DNA from: Enterobacter sp.
GTDB taxonomy: Bacteria; Pseudomonadota; Gammaproteobacteria; Enterobacterales; Enterobacteriaceae
Assembly: GCA_022649305.1 (NCBI GenBank)
Contig: JALCNW010000002.1
Coordinates: 84,932-148,931, forward strand
Reading direction: 5' to 3'
DNA length: 64,000 nt
The notes under the pieces are model-generated. The model made no database searches, had not been told where the DNA came from, and saw only the letters and a program-made list of their open reading frames with translations. Below, one piece after another: positions 26,561 through 35,525 of this stretch. Numbering within the stretch: position 1 is the stretch's first letter; each line of letters starts with the position of its first letter. The position numbers and the translations under genes were made by a program.

Positions 26561-27031
26561 ATGTCTGCAAACAATACTTCTGCATCTGCAAAATCTGAGT
26601 ACTTCAACCTGACTATTAAAGGCATCGGGTATCTCAGCAACATCCGCCAGGTTAACCATCAGAATGGCTTGTTCCTCAGCTGCGTAATCAATGCACTGAG
26701 CGGTCCGACTGACAATCCGGCCTACGTCCGTTTTGACATTTCTGTCGCAGGTAAAGAGGCTACCAGCCTTATCGCCCGCTGCCAGAAAGCCGTCGATGAA
26801 GACAAAAAAGTCCTGCTGGGCTTTAACCTGAGTAATCCGTCCACGGACATATTTACGCTGAACAAGGGCGAGCATGCCGGCGAACAGCGTGTCAGTCTGA
26901 AAGCCCGCCTGATAAAGGTGGACTGGATCAAAATAGGCCAGGACATGGTCTACAAGACTGAAAAATCTGACTCCGTGCCGCCGCAGAATGGCTCTGCCGC
27001 ACAACAAAACTACGCAGAAAACTCATTCTGA
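26561..27031 (+). CDS. DUF3577 / STY4534-family ICE protein
   Basis: 156 aa. The text YFNLTIKGIGYLSNIRQVN and FLSCVINALSGPTDNPAYVRF, then FDISVAGKEA, marks the DUF3577 (STY4534) family, a small OB-like protein assigned to ICE replication. It lies between the structured RNA and ssb, with a CATGGAG ribosome site. It probably acts on single-stranded DNA together with SSB, but this is inference from position and fold-like composition. Confidence 0.85.
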   Translation: MSANNTSASAKSEYFNLTIKGIGYLSNIRQVNHQNGLFLSCVINALSGPTDNPAYVRFDISVAGKEATSLIARCQKAVDEDKKVLLGFNLSNPSTDIFTLNKGEHAGEQRVSLKARLIKVDWIKIGQDMVYKTEKSDSVPPQNGSAAQQNYAENSF

Positions 27032-27043
27032 TGCGCACCTGAC

Positions 27044-27073
27044 ACACCCCGTTCGCGGGGTGTTTCTTTATTC
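27044..27073 (+). terminator. Terminator/attenuator between DUF3577 and ssb
   Basis: Stem ACACCCCG-TTCG-CGGGGTGT with a U-rich tail, 13 nt after the DUF3577 stop and 19 nt before the ssb start. It could lower ssb expression relative to DUF3577. Confidence 0.8.
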
Positions 27074-27091
27074 TTTACAGGAGAAATGATT

Positions 27092-27628
27092 ATGTCCTCA
27101 CGCGGCGTTAACAAGGTGATTCTTGTCGGTAATCTCGGCCAGGATCCTGAAGTGCGTTATATTCCCAATGGCAGTGCAGTTGCCACCCTTTCTCTGGCCA
27201 CGTCTGAGAGCTGGCGTGATAAGCAGTCCGGTGAACAGAAAGAAGTGACCGAATGGCACCGGGTGGTTATTTTCGGCAAGCTGGCAGAAATTGCGGGTGA
27301 ATATCTGCGCAAAGGCTCCCAGGTTTACATCGAGGGCCAGCTGCGCACACGCAAATGGACCGATCAGTCTGGCCTGGAGAAATACATCACAGAGGTGGTG
27401 GTAAACATTGGTGGCACCATGCAGATGCTTGGCGGTCGCCAGTCCGGCAGCGGTCAGAATACGTCTTCCCGGAATGACTGGGGCCAGCCTCAGCAACCTT
27501 CCGGACCGACTCACAGTGGCCTGGCTTCCGGCAGCAGTGCCGGTGCGCCACCGATGGACTTCGATGACGATATACCGTTCATTGGATTCGGGTATGGAGT
27601 ACCAAAATCGGCAATCCATGCACTCTGA
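27092..27628 (+). CDS. ssb: Single-stranded DNA-binding protein SSB (ICE copy)
   Basis: 178 aa from the ATG at 27092 (eight bases after GGAG; the ATG at 27086 is too close). The OB fold is clear: [53 protein letters not shown] Gly/Gln/Ser linker follows. The acidic tip DFDDDIPF that normally ends SSB is here followed by 15 more residues (ending SAIHAL), so the usual free C-terminal Phe is buried. It coats transferred or replicating ICE single strands. Confidence 0.93.
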   Translation: MSSRGVNKVILVGNLGQDPEVRYIPNGSAVATLSLATSESWRDKQSGEQKEVTEWHRVVIFGKLAEIAGEYLRKGSQVYIEGQLRTRKWTDQSGLEKYITEVVVNIGGTMQMLGGRQSGSGQNTSSRNDWGQPQQPSGPTHSGLASGSSAGAPPMDFDDDIPFIGFGYGVPKSAIHAL

Positions 27629-27692
27629 ACAGCCTTTATGGCAGTTGCTCTGAACTTACACATAATCCGGTCAGCATTTAAGGATAACTGAC

Positions 27693-27935
27693 ATGCCTGT
27701 TATACTGAGGATCAACGGTTTCCGGTTCTTTTTTTATTCTAATGAAGGTAACCCGCTCGAACCTGCACACATTCACGTAATGAAAGCAGGTAGTGAAGCC
27801 AAATTCTGGTTAACGCCATCAGTGGCTCTGGCCAGTAACGATGGGTTTAATTCACGGGTATTAAAAGAACTGACGAGGATCGTTGAAGATAACCAAGCAT
27901 TGTTTCTGGAGGCCTGGAATGACTATTTCAGCTAA
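27693..27935 (+). CDS. DUF4160-family protein (toxin-antitoxin-like pair)
   Basis: 80 aa. The pattern FRFFFYSNEG, EPAHIHVMKAGSEAKFWL matches DUF4160, a small family usually paired with DUF2442 and suspected to be a toxin-antitoxin module. It overlaps the DUF2442 gene by 17 nt. The pair lies between ssb and the conjugation genes and is an accessory insertion. Confidence 0.82.
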   Translation: MPVILRINGFRFFFYSNEGNPLEPAHIHVMKAGSEAKFWLTPSVALASNDGFNSRVLKELTRIVEDNQALFLEAWNDYFS

Positions 27936-28167
27936 ACGGGTCAGCTTCGATGAGGCCACGATGTGGGTTGAACTCAACGACGCCCGTACCATCGGTGTGC
28001 CGCTGGCATGGTTTCCACGCCTGTTGCATGCTTCAACTGAACAGCTTAACAGCTATGAACTGAGTCCCCGTGGTATCCACTGGGACGCGCTGGACGAAGA
28101 CATTTCTATTGCGGGTTTGCTTGAAGGCCGCGGCGATGAGACCCATCGTCCCCATAAAGTAGCCTGA
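27919..28167 (+). CDS. DUF2442-family protein
   Basis: 82 aa from the ATG at 27919, which follows TCTGGAGG; the track start at 27883 is out of the real gene. The text GVPLAWFPRLLHAS and GIHWDALDEDISIAGLL marks DUF2442 (NE0471 N-terminal-like fold). It is the usual partner of DUF4160. A terminator follows. Confidence 0.85.
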   Translation: MTISAKRVSFDEATMWVELNDARTIGVPLAWFPRLLHASTEQLNSYELSPRGIHWDALDEDISIAGLLEGRGDETHRPHKVA

Positions 28168-28183
28168 CAGCGCGCTATTAGTG

Positions 28184-28214
28184 AAAAACGCTGGTTTTTG
28201 CCGGCGTTTTTTTT
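28184..28214 (+). terminator. Terminator after the DUF4160/DUF2442 pair
   Basis: Stem AAAAACGCTGG / CCGGCGTTTTT with loop tttttg and eight T residues. The A-rich arm makes it potentially bidirectional. Confidence 0.85.
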
Positions 28215-28303
28215 CATCAACGGAAAATCAGTTGTTAATTGAGTGAAACCGGACTGATTCCGCACAGTGAGGGCTGTTTTATCACTGTACAGGAAAATTC
28301 CGG

Positions 28304-28969
28304 ATGAAACGTAACACCTCTCACAACATATTTTCACCAGGCAGGCTTGCCACTGTTCTTCCCCTGCTGCTCCTTGCGGGCTGTGTTTCCCAGCCGCAAA
28401 AGTTGCAGCAACGTGAGCCTGCGGACCCGACACCCGGCACCACCGTCACCCGCAACGTTCAGCCGGTCTCTCCGGACGAGTATGCGCGGACGCCGGAAGT
28501 GGTGCGCTACGATCGTTATCTGCTGGTCAGTACCGATCCGCAGGCGGCCCAGCGTGACCCTCTCTCGCAAATTATTGATATTCGCATCCCGTCATCCCTG
28601 CATCCTACTGTGGCGGATGCGCTGCGTTACGCCCTGCGCCAGTCCGGCTATTCCCTGTGCGCGACCGGCTCCGCCAACGGCGTGCTTTACCGCCAGGCAT
28701 TGCCGGCGGTCCAGTACCAGCTGGGCCCGATGCGCCTGCGTACTGCCCTGCAGGTCCTGGCCGGTCCGGCCTGGCAGCTTGAGGTGGATGATGTACAGCG
28801 TGTGGTCTGCCACAGCCTGCGCGACGGCTACCAGCTGCCGGTCTCCCAGCTTCCGCCGCCGGTCAGCAGCTGGTCAGCGCCTGCGCCGTCCGCCGTGTCA
28901 CAACTGGCCATCAGCGCCCCTCAGTCAGTACCCGTTAAACCTGTCAGCGGAGGGTTTCTGAGAAAATGA
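28304..28969 (+). CDS. pilL: PilL-like conjugation lipoprotein (TIGR03748)
   Basis: 221 aa with lipobox LLLAGCV. The segment YDRYLLVSTDPQAAQRDPLS and TVADALRYALRQSGYSLC matches the N-terminal domain of the PFGI-1 type IV pilus protein PilL (TIGR03748). In SPI-7 pilL opens an operon for a type IVB pilus; here no further pil gene follows, and the next ORF starts in an ATGA overlap and is a transfer gene. It begins the transfer region and probably helps assemble the envelope-spanning complex. Confidence 0.8.
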   Translation: MKRNTSHNIFSPGRLATVLPLLLLAGCVSQPQKLQQREPADPTPGTTVTRNVQPVSPDEYARTPEVVRYDRYLLVSTDPQAAQRDPLSQIIDIRIPSSLHPTVADALRYALRQSGYSLCATGSANGVLYRQALPAVQYQLGPMRLRTALQVLAGPAWQLEVDDVQRVVCHSLRDGYQLPVSQLPPPVSSWSAPAPSAVSQLAISAPQSVPVKPVSGGFLRK

Positions 28970-29724
28970 GCGAACAGCAACCATTCCATACTGACCCCGC
29001 TCCGGCCCGTAAAAGATTCAGCTGGCGTCCCCGCCGCCGCCTCATCTGGGGCGCTGCCAGCGGTGTGGCGCTGGCCGGCATTCTGGCGCTGGGCTACACC
29101 GCCTTCAGTCTGGGCATATCGAACCTTGATGAACGCCTTGCACGCCTTGAATCTCAGGGCAGTACAGCGGCCACTGTTGAGACAGTCGCGGCCCTGCAGT
29201 CAGATGTGACCACGCTCAAAACCGGCCTGCAGGATACCCGGAAAAAACTTGGCGAGATGCAGCAGGAGCTGAGCGCAGCAGCGAAACAGGCCGGCAGCGA
29301 CGACGCCGTGCGTCAGTCATTGCGAACCCTTCAGGACGCCCAGCAGGGGCTGGAAACCCGCCTGAGTGCGCTGACTGAGCAGCTGACAGCGCTGAAATCA
29401 CAGCCGGCACCCGCACCCGCCGCACCTGTCGCCTCACCGGTCAAAAAAAACGAGCCTGCTGCAAAAAAGCCCCGTCCCGCTGACACACGTCGTTCTGCTC
29501 CATCCCTTCGCGTGGCCCGCACTGCGCCTTTTGTGCTGACGGGAGTGGAGAAGCGGGGGGCAGAGTCCTGGGCTGCCATCGCGCCCCGGGGCTACAGCAA
29601 CCTGTCGCAGGTGGCCCTGGTCGGAGAGGGTGAAACCGTGGCCGGCTGGACGCTGGTCAGTGCCGGTTATGGTGAGGCGACGTTTCGGGTTAACGGCCGC
29701 CAGACCGTGCTCAGAGCAGAATAA
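28966..29724 (+). CDS. Conjugation protein with one membrane helix and coiled coil
   Basis: 252 aa. A basic N-terminus is followed by a transmembrane segment (LIWGAASGVALAGILALGY) and a long coiled coil (LDERLARLESQ through TEQLTALKSQ), then a Pro/Ala linker and a small C-terminal domain (LTGVEKRGAESWAAIA) that resembles PilL/PilM-type conjugation domains. It overlaps pilL (ATGA). It probably spans the inner membrane with a periplasmic C-terminus; the precise role is unknown. Confidence 0.75.
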   Translation: MSEQQPFHTDPAPARKRFSWRPRRRLIWGAASGVALAGILALGYTAFSLGISNLDERLARLESQGSTAATVETVAALQSDVTTLKTGLQDTRKKLGEMQQELSAAAKQAGSDDAVRQSLRTLQDAQQGLETRLSALTEQLTALKSQPAPAPAAPVASPVKKNEPAAKKPRPADTRRSAPSLRVARTAPFVLTGVEKRGAESWAAIAPRGYSNLSQVALVGEGETVAGWTLVSAGYGEATFRVNGRQTVLRAE

Positions 29725-29732
29725 CGGAGCGA

Positions 29733-30458
29733 ATGATGAAACTGAAACATACCTTTTTAGCCGCCATGCTGCTGAGTCCCCTGACCCTGGCCGCGACCAC
29801 ATCAGGACAGACGGATGTCAGCCGACAGGAATCAACACAACGGGCGGACTCCGCACAGCAAAACCTGCAGCAGCAGGCCGGTCAGTGGGGACTCAGTGCC
29901 GACGATTATCAGCGTTATCAGCAGCTGATGAAGGGCCCCCGCGGTATCCAGTCCCCGGGCCTCGATCCGCTTTCCACCCTGGGTATTGAGGCGCAGACGC
30001 CGGCAGAGCGCCGTAAGTTTGCGGAAAAGTGGGTGAAGGACGAATTTGCCCGCACCCAGAAAGAGCTTGATTTCCAGCGTGAGGTGAACGCGGCCTGGCA
30101 GCGTCTGTATCCGGGCGCACTGCCGGTCAATATGGGGAACGCCTCCGGCGTGGCGCACGACAGCGGCGGCCGGCTGGCACTGTTCGTCAGGTCAGAGAAC
30201 TGCGCGACCTGCGAGGCAAAACTGTCTGCCGTGCTGGCTGACAATCGGCCGGTGGACATCTATCTGGTCGACAGCCAGGGCAGTGATGATGTGCTGCGCA
30301 GCTGGGCGCGGGACCATCACATTCCCGTGGAAAAGGTGCGTAAACGCCAGGTCACGCTGAACCACGACGGCGGACGGTGGATGCGCTTTGGTAACGGCCT
30401 GATGCCGGTATTACTGCAGCAGGCGGGAGACGGTAAATGGGCAATCGCAGCATTCTGA
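29733..30458 (+). CDS. TIGR03759-family ICE protein (PFL_4693)
   Basis: 241 aa with a Sec signal peptide (MMKLKHTFLAAMLLSPLTLA). The periplasmic part carries a CxxC motif (SENCATCEAKL) in a thioredoxin-like context and the segment WGLSADDYQRYQQLMKGPRG seen in PFL_4693-type proteins. It overlaps the transglycosylase gene by 22 nt. It probably assists folding or disulphide handling of the transfer apparatus. Confidence 0.85.
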   Translation: MMKLKHTFLAAMLLSPLTLAATTSGQTDVSRQESTQRADSAQQNLQQQAGQWGLSADDYQRYQQLMKGPRGIQSPGLDPLSTLGIEAQTPAERRKFAEKWVKDEFARTQKELDFQREVNAAWQRLYPGALPVNMGNASGVAHDSGGRLALFVRSENCATCEAKLSAVLADNRPVDIYLVDSQGSDDVLRSWARDHHIPVEKVRKRQVTLNHDGGRWMRFGNGLMPVLLQQAGDGKWAIAAF

Positions 30459-31072
30459 CCGGTGCGCTGGCGCTGGGCGTACTGATGGCGGCCGTCCCTG
30501 ACGGCCATGCTGACCAGACGGTGCCGGAGGGTTACGTTCGCGTGGCCACGGCGCACGGCGTGCCCCCGGAAGCGCTTTACTCGGTCTCACTGAGCGAGTC
30601 TTCGCGCAAACTTCCCCGCGGAGTACGGCCATGGCCCTGGACCATCAATGTGGCAGGCAAAGGGTATCGCTATGAGACGCGCCTGCAGGCCTGGCAGGCG
30701 CTGCAGGTCTTTATGAAGCGTCACCCGCTTAAGCGCATCGATGTCGGTATTGCCCAGGTCAATCTGGGCTGGAACGGTCACCATTTTGCCTCGACGTGGG
30801 ATGCGTTTGACCCTTACACCAACCTGAACGCCGCCGCCACCATTCTGCGTGAGTGCTGGGCGCGTAAGCCAGGCAGCTGGCTGGATGCGGCCGGCTGCTA
30901 CCACCATCCCGCAGGTGGTCAGCCTGCTGCACGTTACCGCGCCATTGTGAGAGGGCATCTGGCAAAAATCAGCCCTGCACCCCGCATTTCTGCGCCGGCA
31001 GCTGAAGCGCCCCGTTCGGTTGCTGCGCTCACCCCCGATCCAGGCTTCGTCTGGACTGAACCCGGGAGATAA
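30437..31072 (+). CDS. Lytic transglycosylase of the conjugation system
   Basis: 211 aa. A signal peptide (ending near DGHA) is followed by an SLT-type lysozyme-like domain: catalytic Glu in SVSLSESSRK, then IDVGIAQVNLGWN and ERC-type 'RECWARKPGSWLDAAGCYHHP'. It opens local gaps in peptidoglycan for the transfer channel, like VirB1. The gene overlaps its neighbour upstream. Confidence 0.86.
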   Translation: MGNRSILTGALALGVLMAAVPDGHADQTVPEGYVRVATAHGVPPEALYSVSLSESSRKLPRGVRPWPWTINVAGKGYRYETRLQAWQALQVFMKRHPLKRIDVGIAQVNLGWNGHHFASTWDAFDPYTNLNAAATILRECWARKPGSWLDAAGCYHHPAGGQPAARYRAIVRGHLAKISPAPRISAPAAEAPRSVAALTPDPGFVWTEPGR

Positions 31073-31077
31073 CCCTG

Positions 31078-31611
31078 ATGAAAACGCTGTCCTTACTGCT
31101 GTTTACCCTCCTTCCCCTGACCGGCCATGCTGAACTGAACGTCATTGCTGACCTGGGCGGTCAGGATGCTGCCCCGTATTTTGAGGCCGTCAATAAACAG
31201 CCCGGTATGCCCGGCGTCAGTGACGTACAGACTTCACACCAGCCGGGCCACGGTGTTCCGCTGGCTGACGGGATGGCGGGTATGTTACCCGTTAACACAC
31301 CTGAACTGAGCCCGGGGAATACAGCAGACCGGCCGCTGCGGTTGCCGGGCATTGGGGCGTTGTTTCTGATCGGGGATGATGCTCTGTCCCGTGACTGGCT
31401 GAAGGCCAATGCCGGTGCGCTGGCTGAACAGCATGCGGCCGGGATGATAGTCAACGTCACGGACATGGCTGCCGTGCGCGAGCTGCGCGAACTGGCATCC
31501 GGTGTCAGCCTGGCCCCGGCCTCCGGGAGCGAGCTGGCCCGTCGCCTGCAGATTGCGCATTATCCGGTACTTATCACCGATACCGGCCTGACGCAGCAGG
31601 CTAAGCCGTAA
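31078..31611 (+). CDS. TIGR03765-family ICE protein (PFL_4695)
   Basis: 177 aa with a signal peptide (MKTLSLLLFTLLPLTGHA). The motif LNVIADLGGQDAAPYFEAV and the later LFLIGDDALSRDWLKANA are typical of PFL_4695 proteins in this operon. Role in transfer unknown; predicted periplasmic. The stop overlaps the next start (TAATG). Confidence 0.85.
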   Translation: MKTLSLLLFTLLPLTGHAELNVIADLGGQDAAPYFEAVNKQPGMPGVSDVQTSHQPGHGVPLADGMAGMLPVNTPELSPGNTADRPLRLPGIGALFLIGDDALSRDWLKANAGALAEQHAAGMIVNVTDMAAVRELRELASGVSLAPASGSELARRLQIAHYPVLITDTGLTQQAKP

Positions 31612-32183
31612 TGGTAGCGACACCGCTCAACGGTCTGCTGATGGCTCACCCTTACGGGGCGGTCATACTGGTCGCTCTTTTCCTGGTGGTGATGCTCCTT
31701 CTGAACCTGCGCTGGCGGGAAAACGCCAGCGCCCGCCGTCACCGGCGATACCAGGCAACGGCGGGGCGGGTACTGGATAAACTGCCCCGCCTGCCGGGAG
31801 ACGGGCAGCGCCTGACTTATCTGCGCAAAATCAGCCCCTATGTCTTTGAAGAGCTGTTGCTCTCTGCCTTTGAACGCCAGGGGCTGACCGTGGTGCGTAA
31901 TGCTTCCTACAGCGGTGACGGCGGCCTTGATGGCCAGGTCATCATCGACGGTGAGCACTGGCTTATCCAGGCCAAACGGTACAGTCGTGCTGTTTCCCCC
32001 GCACATGTTGAGGACTTCGACCGGCTTCTCCTGCAGTCGGGCCGCCGGGGGCTGTTTATCCACACGGGCCGTACCGGAAAGATGAGCCGCACCCTTCGCA
32101 CGGCGTCACCGCGCCTGCGCATCATCAGCGGGCAACGCCTGCTGGCCATTCTCGCCGGTCAAAACGTTCGGCAATATCTCTGA
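31611..32183 (+). CDS. Mrr-like restriction endonuclease domain protein in the transfer operon
   Basis: 190 aa. An N-terminal hydrophobic segment (GAVILVALFLVVMLLLNL) anchors a PD-(D/E)xK nuclease-like domain of Mrr type: FEELLLSAFERQGLTVVRN, SGDGGLDGQVIIDGEHWLIQAKRY with D...QxK. Mrr-type domains cut modified DNA. Here it is translationally coupled to a transfer gene and anchored to the membrane, so it may act on DNA during transfer rather than as classic defence. That is inference. Confidence 0.82.
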   Translation: MVATPLNGLLMAHPYGAVILVALFLVVMLLLNLRWRENASARRHRRYQATAGRVLDKLPRLPGDGQRLTYLRKISPYVFEELLLSAFERQGLTVVRNASYSGDGGLDGQVIIDGEHWLIQAKRYSRAVSPAHVEDFDRLLLQSGRRGLFIHTGRTGKMSRTLRTASPRLRIISGQRLLAILAGQNVRQYL

Positions 32184-32193
32184 GGAATCCCTT

Positions 32194-32682
32194 ATGCATA
32201 TCATCGTGAACAGCCTGCGCTACGCGTTGTGGCTTGTGTTCTGTTTATTCCGTCATGCCGTGGTCCTGCCTGCCGCTTTCGGCGGTGTAATTCTGCTCGC
32301 CTGGCTCGTCTTCGGTCATCCGGTCAGTGACCTGAACGACCAGCTGCAGAAGGAGGCGACGGCATGGCGCACCGCGCCGCCCGGACACTACATGTGGGAG
32401 GATTGCCCGGTGCCTGCTAATGCGGCTCCGCCTCTGGCAAAGCAGGCAGCCTGCACCGTCACTGCCGTCACCACGGAAACCGTGGTGAATAACTACCTGC
32501 TGGCATTGCGGGCCGTATGGATTGTTTTTCTCTTTCTGTCGAATGTTCTGTATGTGCTCTCGCGCTTACTGGCGAACGCCTTGAATTACCACTCTCAGCC
32601 CTGCAGGGAAGCCGGTGCCGCGAAGGGGACGTATACCCGCAGGGCCGACGGTAAAATTATAAAGGAGGCAGACGATGAGTAA
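32194..32682 (+). CDS. Conjugation membrane protein upstream of TraD
   Basis: 162 aa with two hydrophobic segments (near residues 11-40 and 105-128) flanking a periplasmic loop containing WEDCPVPANA. It precedes and overlaps traD by 8 nt, the same place as an inner membrane protein in SPI-7. Function unknown; probably stabilises the coupling protein. Confidence 0.75.
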   Translation: MHIIVNSLRYALWLVFCLFRHAVVLPAAFGGVILLAWLVFGHPVSDLNDQLQKEATAWRTAPPGHYMWEDCPVPANAAPPLAKQAACTVTAVTTETVVNNYLLALRAVWIVFLFLSNVLYVLSRLLANALNYHSQPCREAGAAKGTYTRRADGKIIKEADDE

Positions 32683-34774
32683 CCGTTACGTCATTGAGGC
32701 CCTGCTGCGTCCGGCCGTTGAGCTGAATACCGCCGTGGTATCGGGCATGGCGGCGTATGTCTGTGTGCAGGCACCCTGGGCTGTCGCTCTGGCTCCGTCT
32801 GTCAGCTATGTCACCGCAGCCGGGTTTGCGGCGCTGGCCGTCACCCGCACGCATCAGGGGATGAAGATTATTCGCTACCGCCGGAATCTCCGCCGCCTGC
32901 CGCGCTATGTCATGAGTACTAAACAGATTCCCGTCAGTCATCGTCGCCTGTTTCTAGGCCGGGGGTTCCGCTGGACGCAAAAACACACCCAGCGGCTGCA
33001 GGATACGCTGCGCCCTGAAGTGGCCCGTTACCTGCAGCCAAACCGCTTTTACCTGGGGGCGCGTCAGCTCGAAATGATGACAGAGCACCGTCTGCCCTGG
33101 CTGGGTAAGCTGCTGAGTGCCGATACGCCGCTGAACCCGGTGCGGCCGTTACCACCGGTGGGCGGCAATCCGGCGCTGCACGGCATCGAGCCCGACGAAA
33201 AAGACGTCACCCTGGCTCTGGGGGAGCGCGTTGGCCATACGGTGGTGTACGGCACCACGCGCGTCGGGAAGACCCGGCTGGCAGAGCTGCTGGTCACCCA
33301 GGATATCCGGCGGGGTGAAGTCACCATCGTGTTTGATCCGAAAGGCGACGCAGACCTGATGAAACGCGTCTGGGCAGAGGCCCACCGGGCCGGACGCGGG
33401 GACGAGCTGTATATTTTTCATCTTGGCTGGCCTGAAATTTCAGCCCGTTATAATGCCGTCGGGCGTTTTGGTCGCGTGTCAGAGGTGGCGTCCCGCGTGG
33501 CCGGTCAGCTGTCGGGTGAGGGGAACAGCGCGGCATTCCGCGAATTTGCCTGGCGGTTCGTCAACATCATCGCCCGTGCGCTGGTCGCCCTGGGTGAGCG
33601 CCCTGACTACACGCTGATCATGCGCTACGTGAGCAATATCGCCGATCTCTATATCCGCTATGCGGAAAAAATCATCCAGGCGCAGCTGCCGGCTCTGCAG
33701 ACGCAGATTGAGAATAATCAGCAGGTGCTGGGAGAGGACGACGTGCCCCGTAACATGCAGGGTCAGCCGGATGCCTTACGTATCTGGGCCATTGAGGTTG
33801 CCCTGAGTTCAGAAGAGGGTAAAAAACTCTATGACCCCATCCTTGACGGGCTGCGGTCAGCGGTACGTTATGACCGTACTTACTTTGACAAAATCGTGGC
33901 GTCGCTGCTGCCGCTGCTGGAAAAACTGACCACCGGCAAGACCGCCGAGCTGCTGTCGCCGGATTATCAGGACATTGACGACACGCGGCCGATTTTTGAC
34001 TGGGAACAGATCATCCGTAAAAAAGCCGTGGTGTATGTGGGGCTCGATGCGCTCAGTGACAGTGAAGTGGCGAGCGCGGTCGGTAACTCCATGTTCGCCG
34101 ATCTGGTGAGTGTGGCCGGGCACATTTATAAACACGGTATCAATGCTGGCCTGCCGGGCGGGAAAGAAGGGAAGTCCCTGATTAACCTGCACTGCGATGA
34201 GTTTAACGAGCTGATGGGGGATGAGTTTATTCCTCTCATCAACAAAGGGGGCGGTGCCGGCATGCAGGTGACGGCCTATACCCAGACGTCTTCTGATATT
34301 GAGGCACGCATCGGGAATGCGGCCAAGACGGCCCAGGTACAGGGTAACTTTAACAACCTGATTATGCTGCGCGTCAGGGAGAACCGCACCGCCGAGTTGC
34401 TGACCACGCAGCTGCCGCAGGTGGAGATTTACACCAAAACGCTGGTCTCCGGGCACCAGGACACGGCGGATGTCAATGCAGACCAGGACTTCACCTCAAG
34501 CACCCAGGACCGCGTCGGGACGGTAAAAGTCCCGCTGCTGGAGCCGGCCGATATCGTGACGCTGCCAAAAGGGCAGGCGTTTGCCCTGCTGGAAGGCGGG
34601 CAACTGTGGAAAATCCGCATGCCGCTGCCTGCCGGGGATGCTGATGATGTGCTGATGCCGGAAAGTATTGAGAAAATAGCGGAGGAGATGCGGCGCAGCT
34701 ATCACAGCGGCGAATCCTGGTGGCGGGACGGTCCGGCCCTGAACGTGCCGGTCACAGGAGGGGCGAATGGCTGA
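32675..34774 (+). CDS. traD: Conjugative coupling ATPase TraD (SXT/TOL type)
   Basis: 699 aa. N-terminal hydrophobic segments are followed by a FtsK/VirD4-type ATPase: Walker A YGTTRVGKTRLAE (about residues 191-201), FDPKGDADLM and Walker B LINLHCDEFNEL. The family is SXT TraD (TIGR03743). It delivers the relaxase-DNA complex to the secretion channel. It overlaps both neighbours. Confidence 0.95.
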   Translation: MSNRYVIEALLRPAVELNTAVVSGMAAYVCVQAPWAVALAPSVSYVTAAGFAALAVTRTHQGMKIIRYRRNLRRLPRYVMSTKQIPVSHRRLFLGRGFRWTQKHTQRLQDTLRPEVARYLQPNRFYLGARQLEMMTEHRLPWLGKLLSADTPLNPVRPLPPVGGNPALHGIEPDEKDVTLALGERVGHTVVYGTTRVGKTRLAELLVTQDIRRGEVTIVFDPKGDADLMKRVWAEAHRAGRGDELYIFHLGWPEISARYNAVGRFGRVSEVASRVAGQLSGEGNSAAFREFAWRFVNIIARALVALGERPDYTLIMRYVSNIADLYIRYAEKIIQAQLPALQTQIENNQQVLGEDDVPRNMQGQPDALRIWAIEVALSSEEGKKLYDPILDGLRSAVRYDRTYFDKIVASLLPLLEKLTTGKTAELLSPDYQDIDDTRPIFDWEQIIRKKAVVYVGLDALSDSEVASAVGNSMFADLVSVAGHIYKHGINAGLPGGKEGKSLINLHCDEFNELMGDEFIPLINKGGGAGMQVTAYTQTSSDIEARIGNAAKTAQVQGNFNNLIMLRVRENRTAELLTTQLPQVEIYTKTLVSGHQDTADVNADQDFTSSTQDRVGTVKVPLLEPADIVTLPKGQAFALLEGGQLWKIRMPLPAGDADDVLMPESIEKIAEEMRRSYHSGESWWRDGPALNVPVTGGANG

Positions 34775-35525
34775 GGTAAAACGTCCCCCACAGCAGCAGA
34801 CGCTGCCGGAACGCAAGCACGGCATTCTGTATAATCTGCTCTGGGGCTGGCCATGGGCCCTGGTGGGCGTGGTGCTGTCCTCGCTGCTGCTGAGCCTGCT
34901 GATTGAATATATCGGCATCGCCTTCTTCTGGCCGGAAGCCGGGGCGGCGCACAGTGAAGCGGTCATGAACACCGAGCTGGGGTGGCTGTCCACAGAGTTC
35001 ACCCGCAGCCTGCTGCTGTCTGAACCATCGGTGACGGTTGTGCGCTGGGTGAGCACCGCCTATCAGTGGGCCTTTGTGGACAGTGGCTTCCTGGACTGGG
35101 TCCGGCAGCAGTATGCACACCAGATGCACAGTGACAATGCCGTCACCCGGGAAATCAACAGCTGGAGCGGCTGGCTTGCCGGCTACCTGCGTGAATACCT
35201 GCTGGCCACGGTATGGATCAGCATTATCACCCTGGTACGCGTCACCATCCTGGTGCTGTCCGTGCCGTTGTTTGTGCTGGTCGTGGTGGTGGCGCTGGTT
35301 GAGGGGCTGGGGCGGCGTGATCTGCGGCGGTACGGCGCGGGGTATGAAAGTTCGTTTGTCTATCATCATGCCAAGAAGCTGGTCAAACCGGCCGCTGTGG
35401 TGCCCGCCATGCTGTACCTTTCCTGGCCCACGGCAGTCTACCCCAATCTGCTGTTGTTGCCGGCGGCTGTTCTGCTGGGGATCGCCGTAACGGTGACCAC
35501 TGCGTCGTTCAAGAAGTATCTTTAA
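34767..35525 (+). CDS. TIGR03747-family ICE membrane protein
   Basis: 252 aa with about four membrane helices, including WPWALVGVVLSSLLLSLL and VTILVLSVPLFVLVVVVALV. The motif VEGLGRRDLRRYGAGYESSF is a family signature (TIGR03747). It lies directly after traD with an 8-nt overlap and likely forms part of the inner membrane complex. Confidence 0.88.
   Translation: MAEVKRPPQQQTLPERKHGILYNLLWGWPWALVGVVLSSLLLSLLIEYIGIAFFWPEAGAAHSEAVMNTELGWLSTEFTRSLLLSEPSVTVVRWVSTAYQWAFVDSGFLDWVRQQYAHQMHSDNAVTREINSWSGWLAGYLREYLLATVWISIITLVRVTILVLSVPLFVLVVVVALVEGLGRRDLRRYGAGYESSFVYHHAKKLVKPAAVVPAMLYLSWPTAVYPNLLLLPAAVLLGIAVTVTTASFKKYL

Noticed and set aside
26462-27007. 181-aa minus-strand ORF
   Set aside because: Antisense shadow of the DUF3577 gene, with no start signal or recognisable domain.
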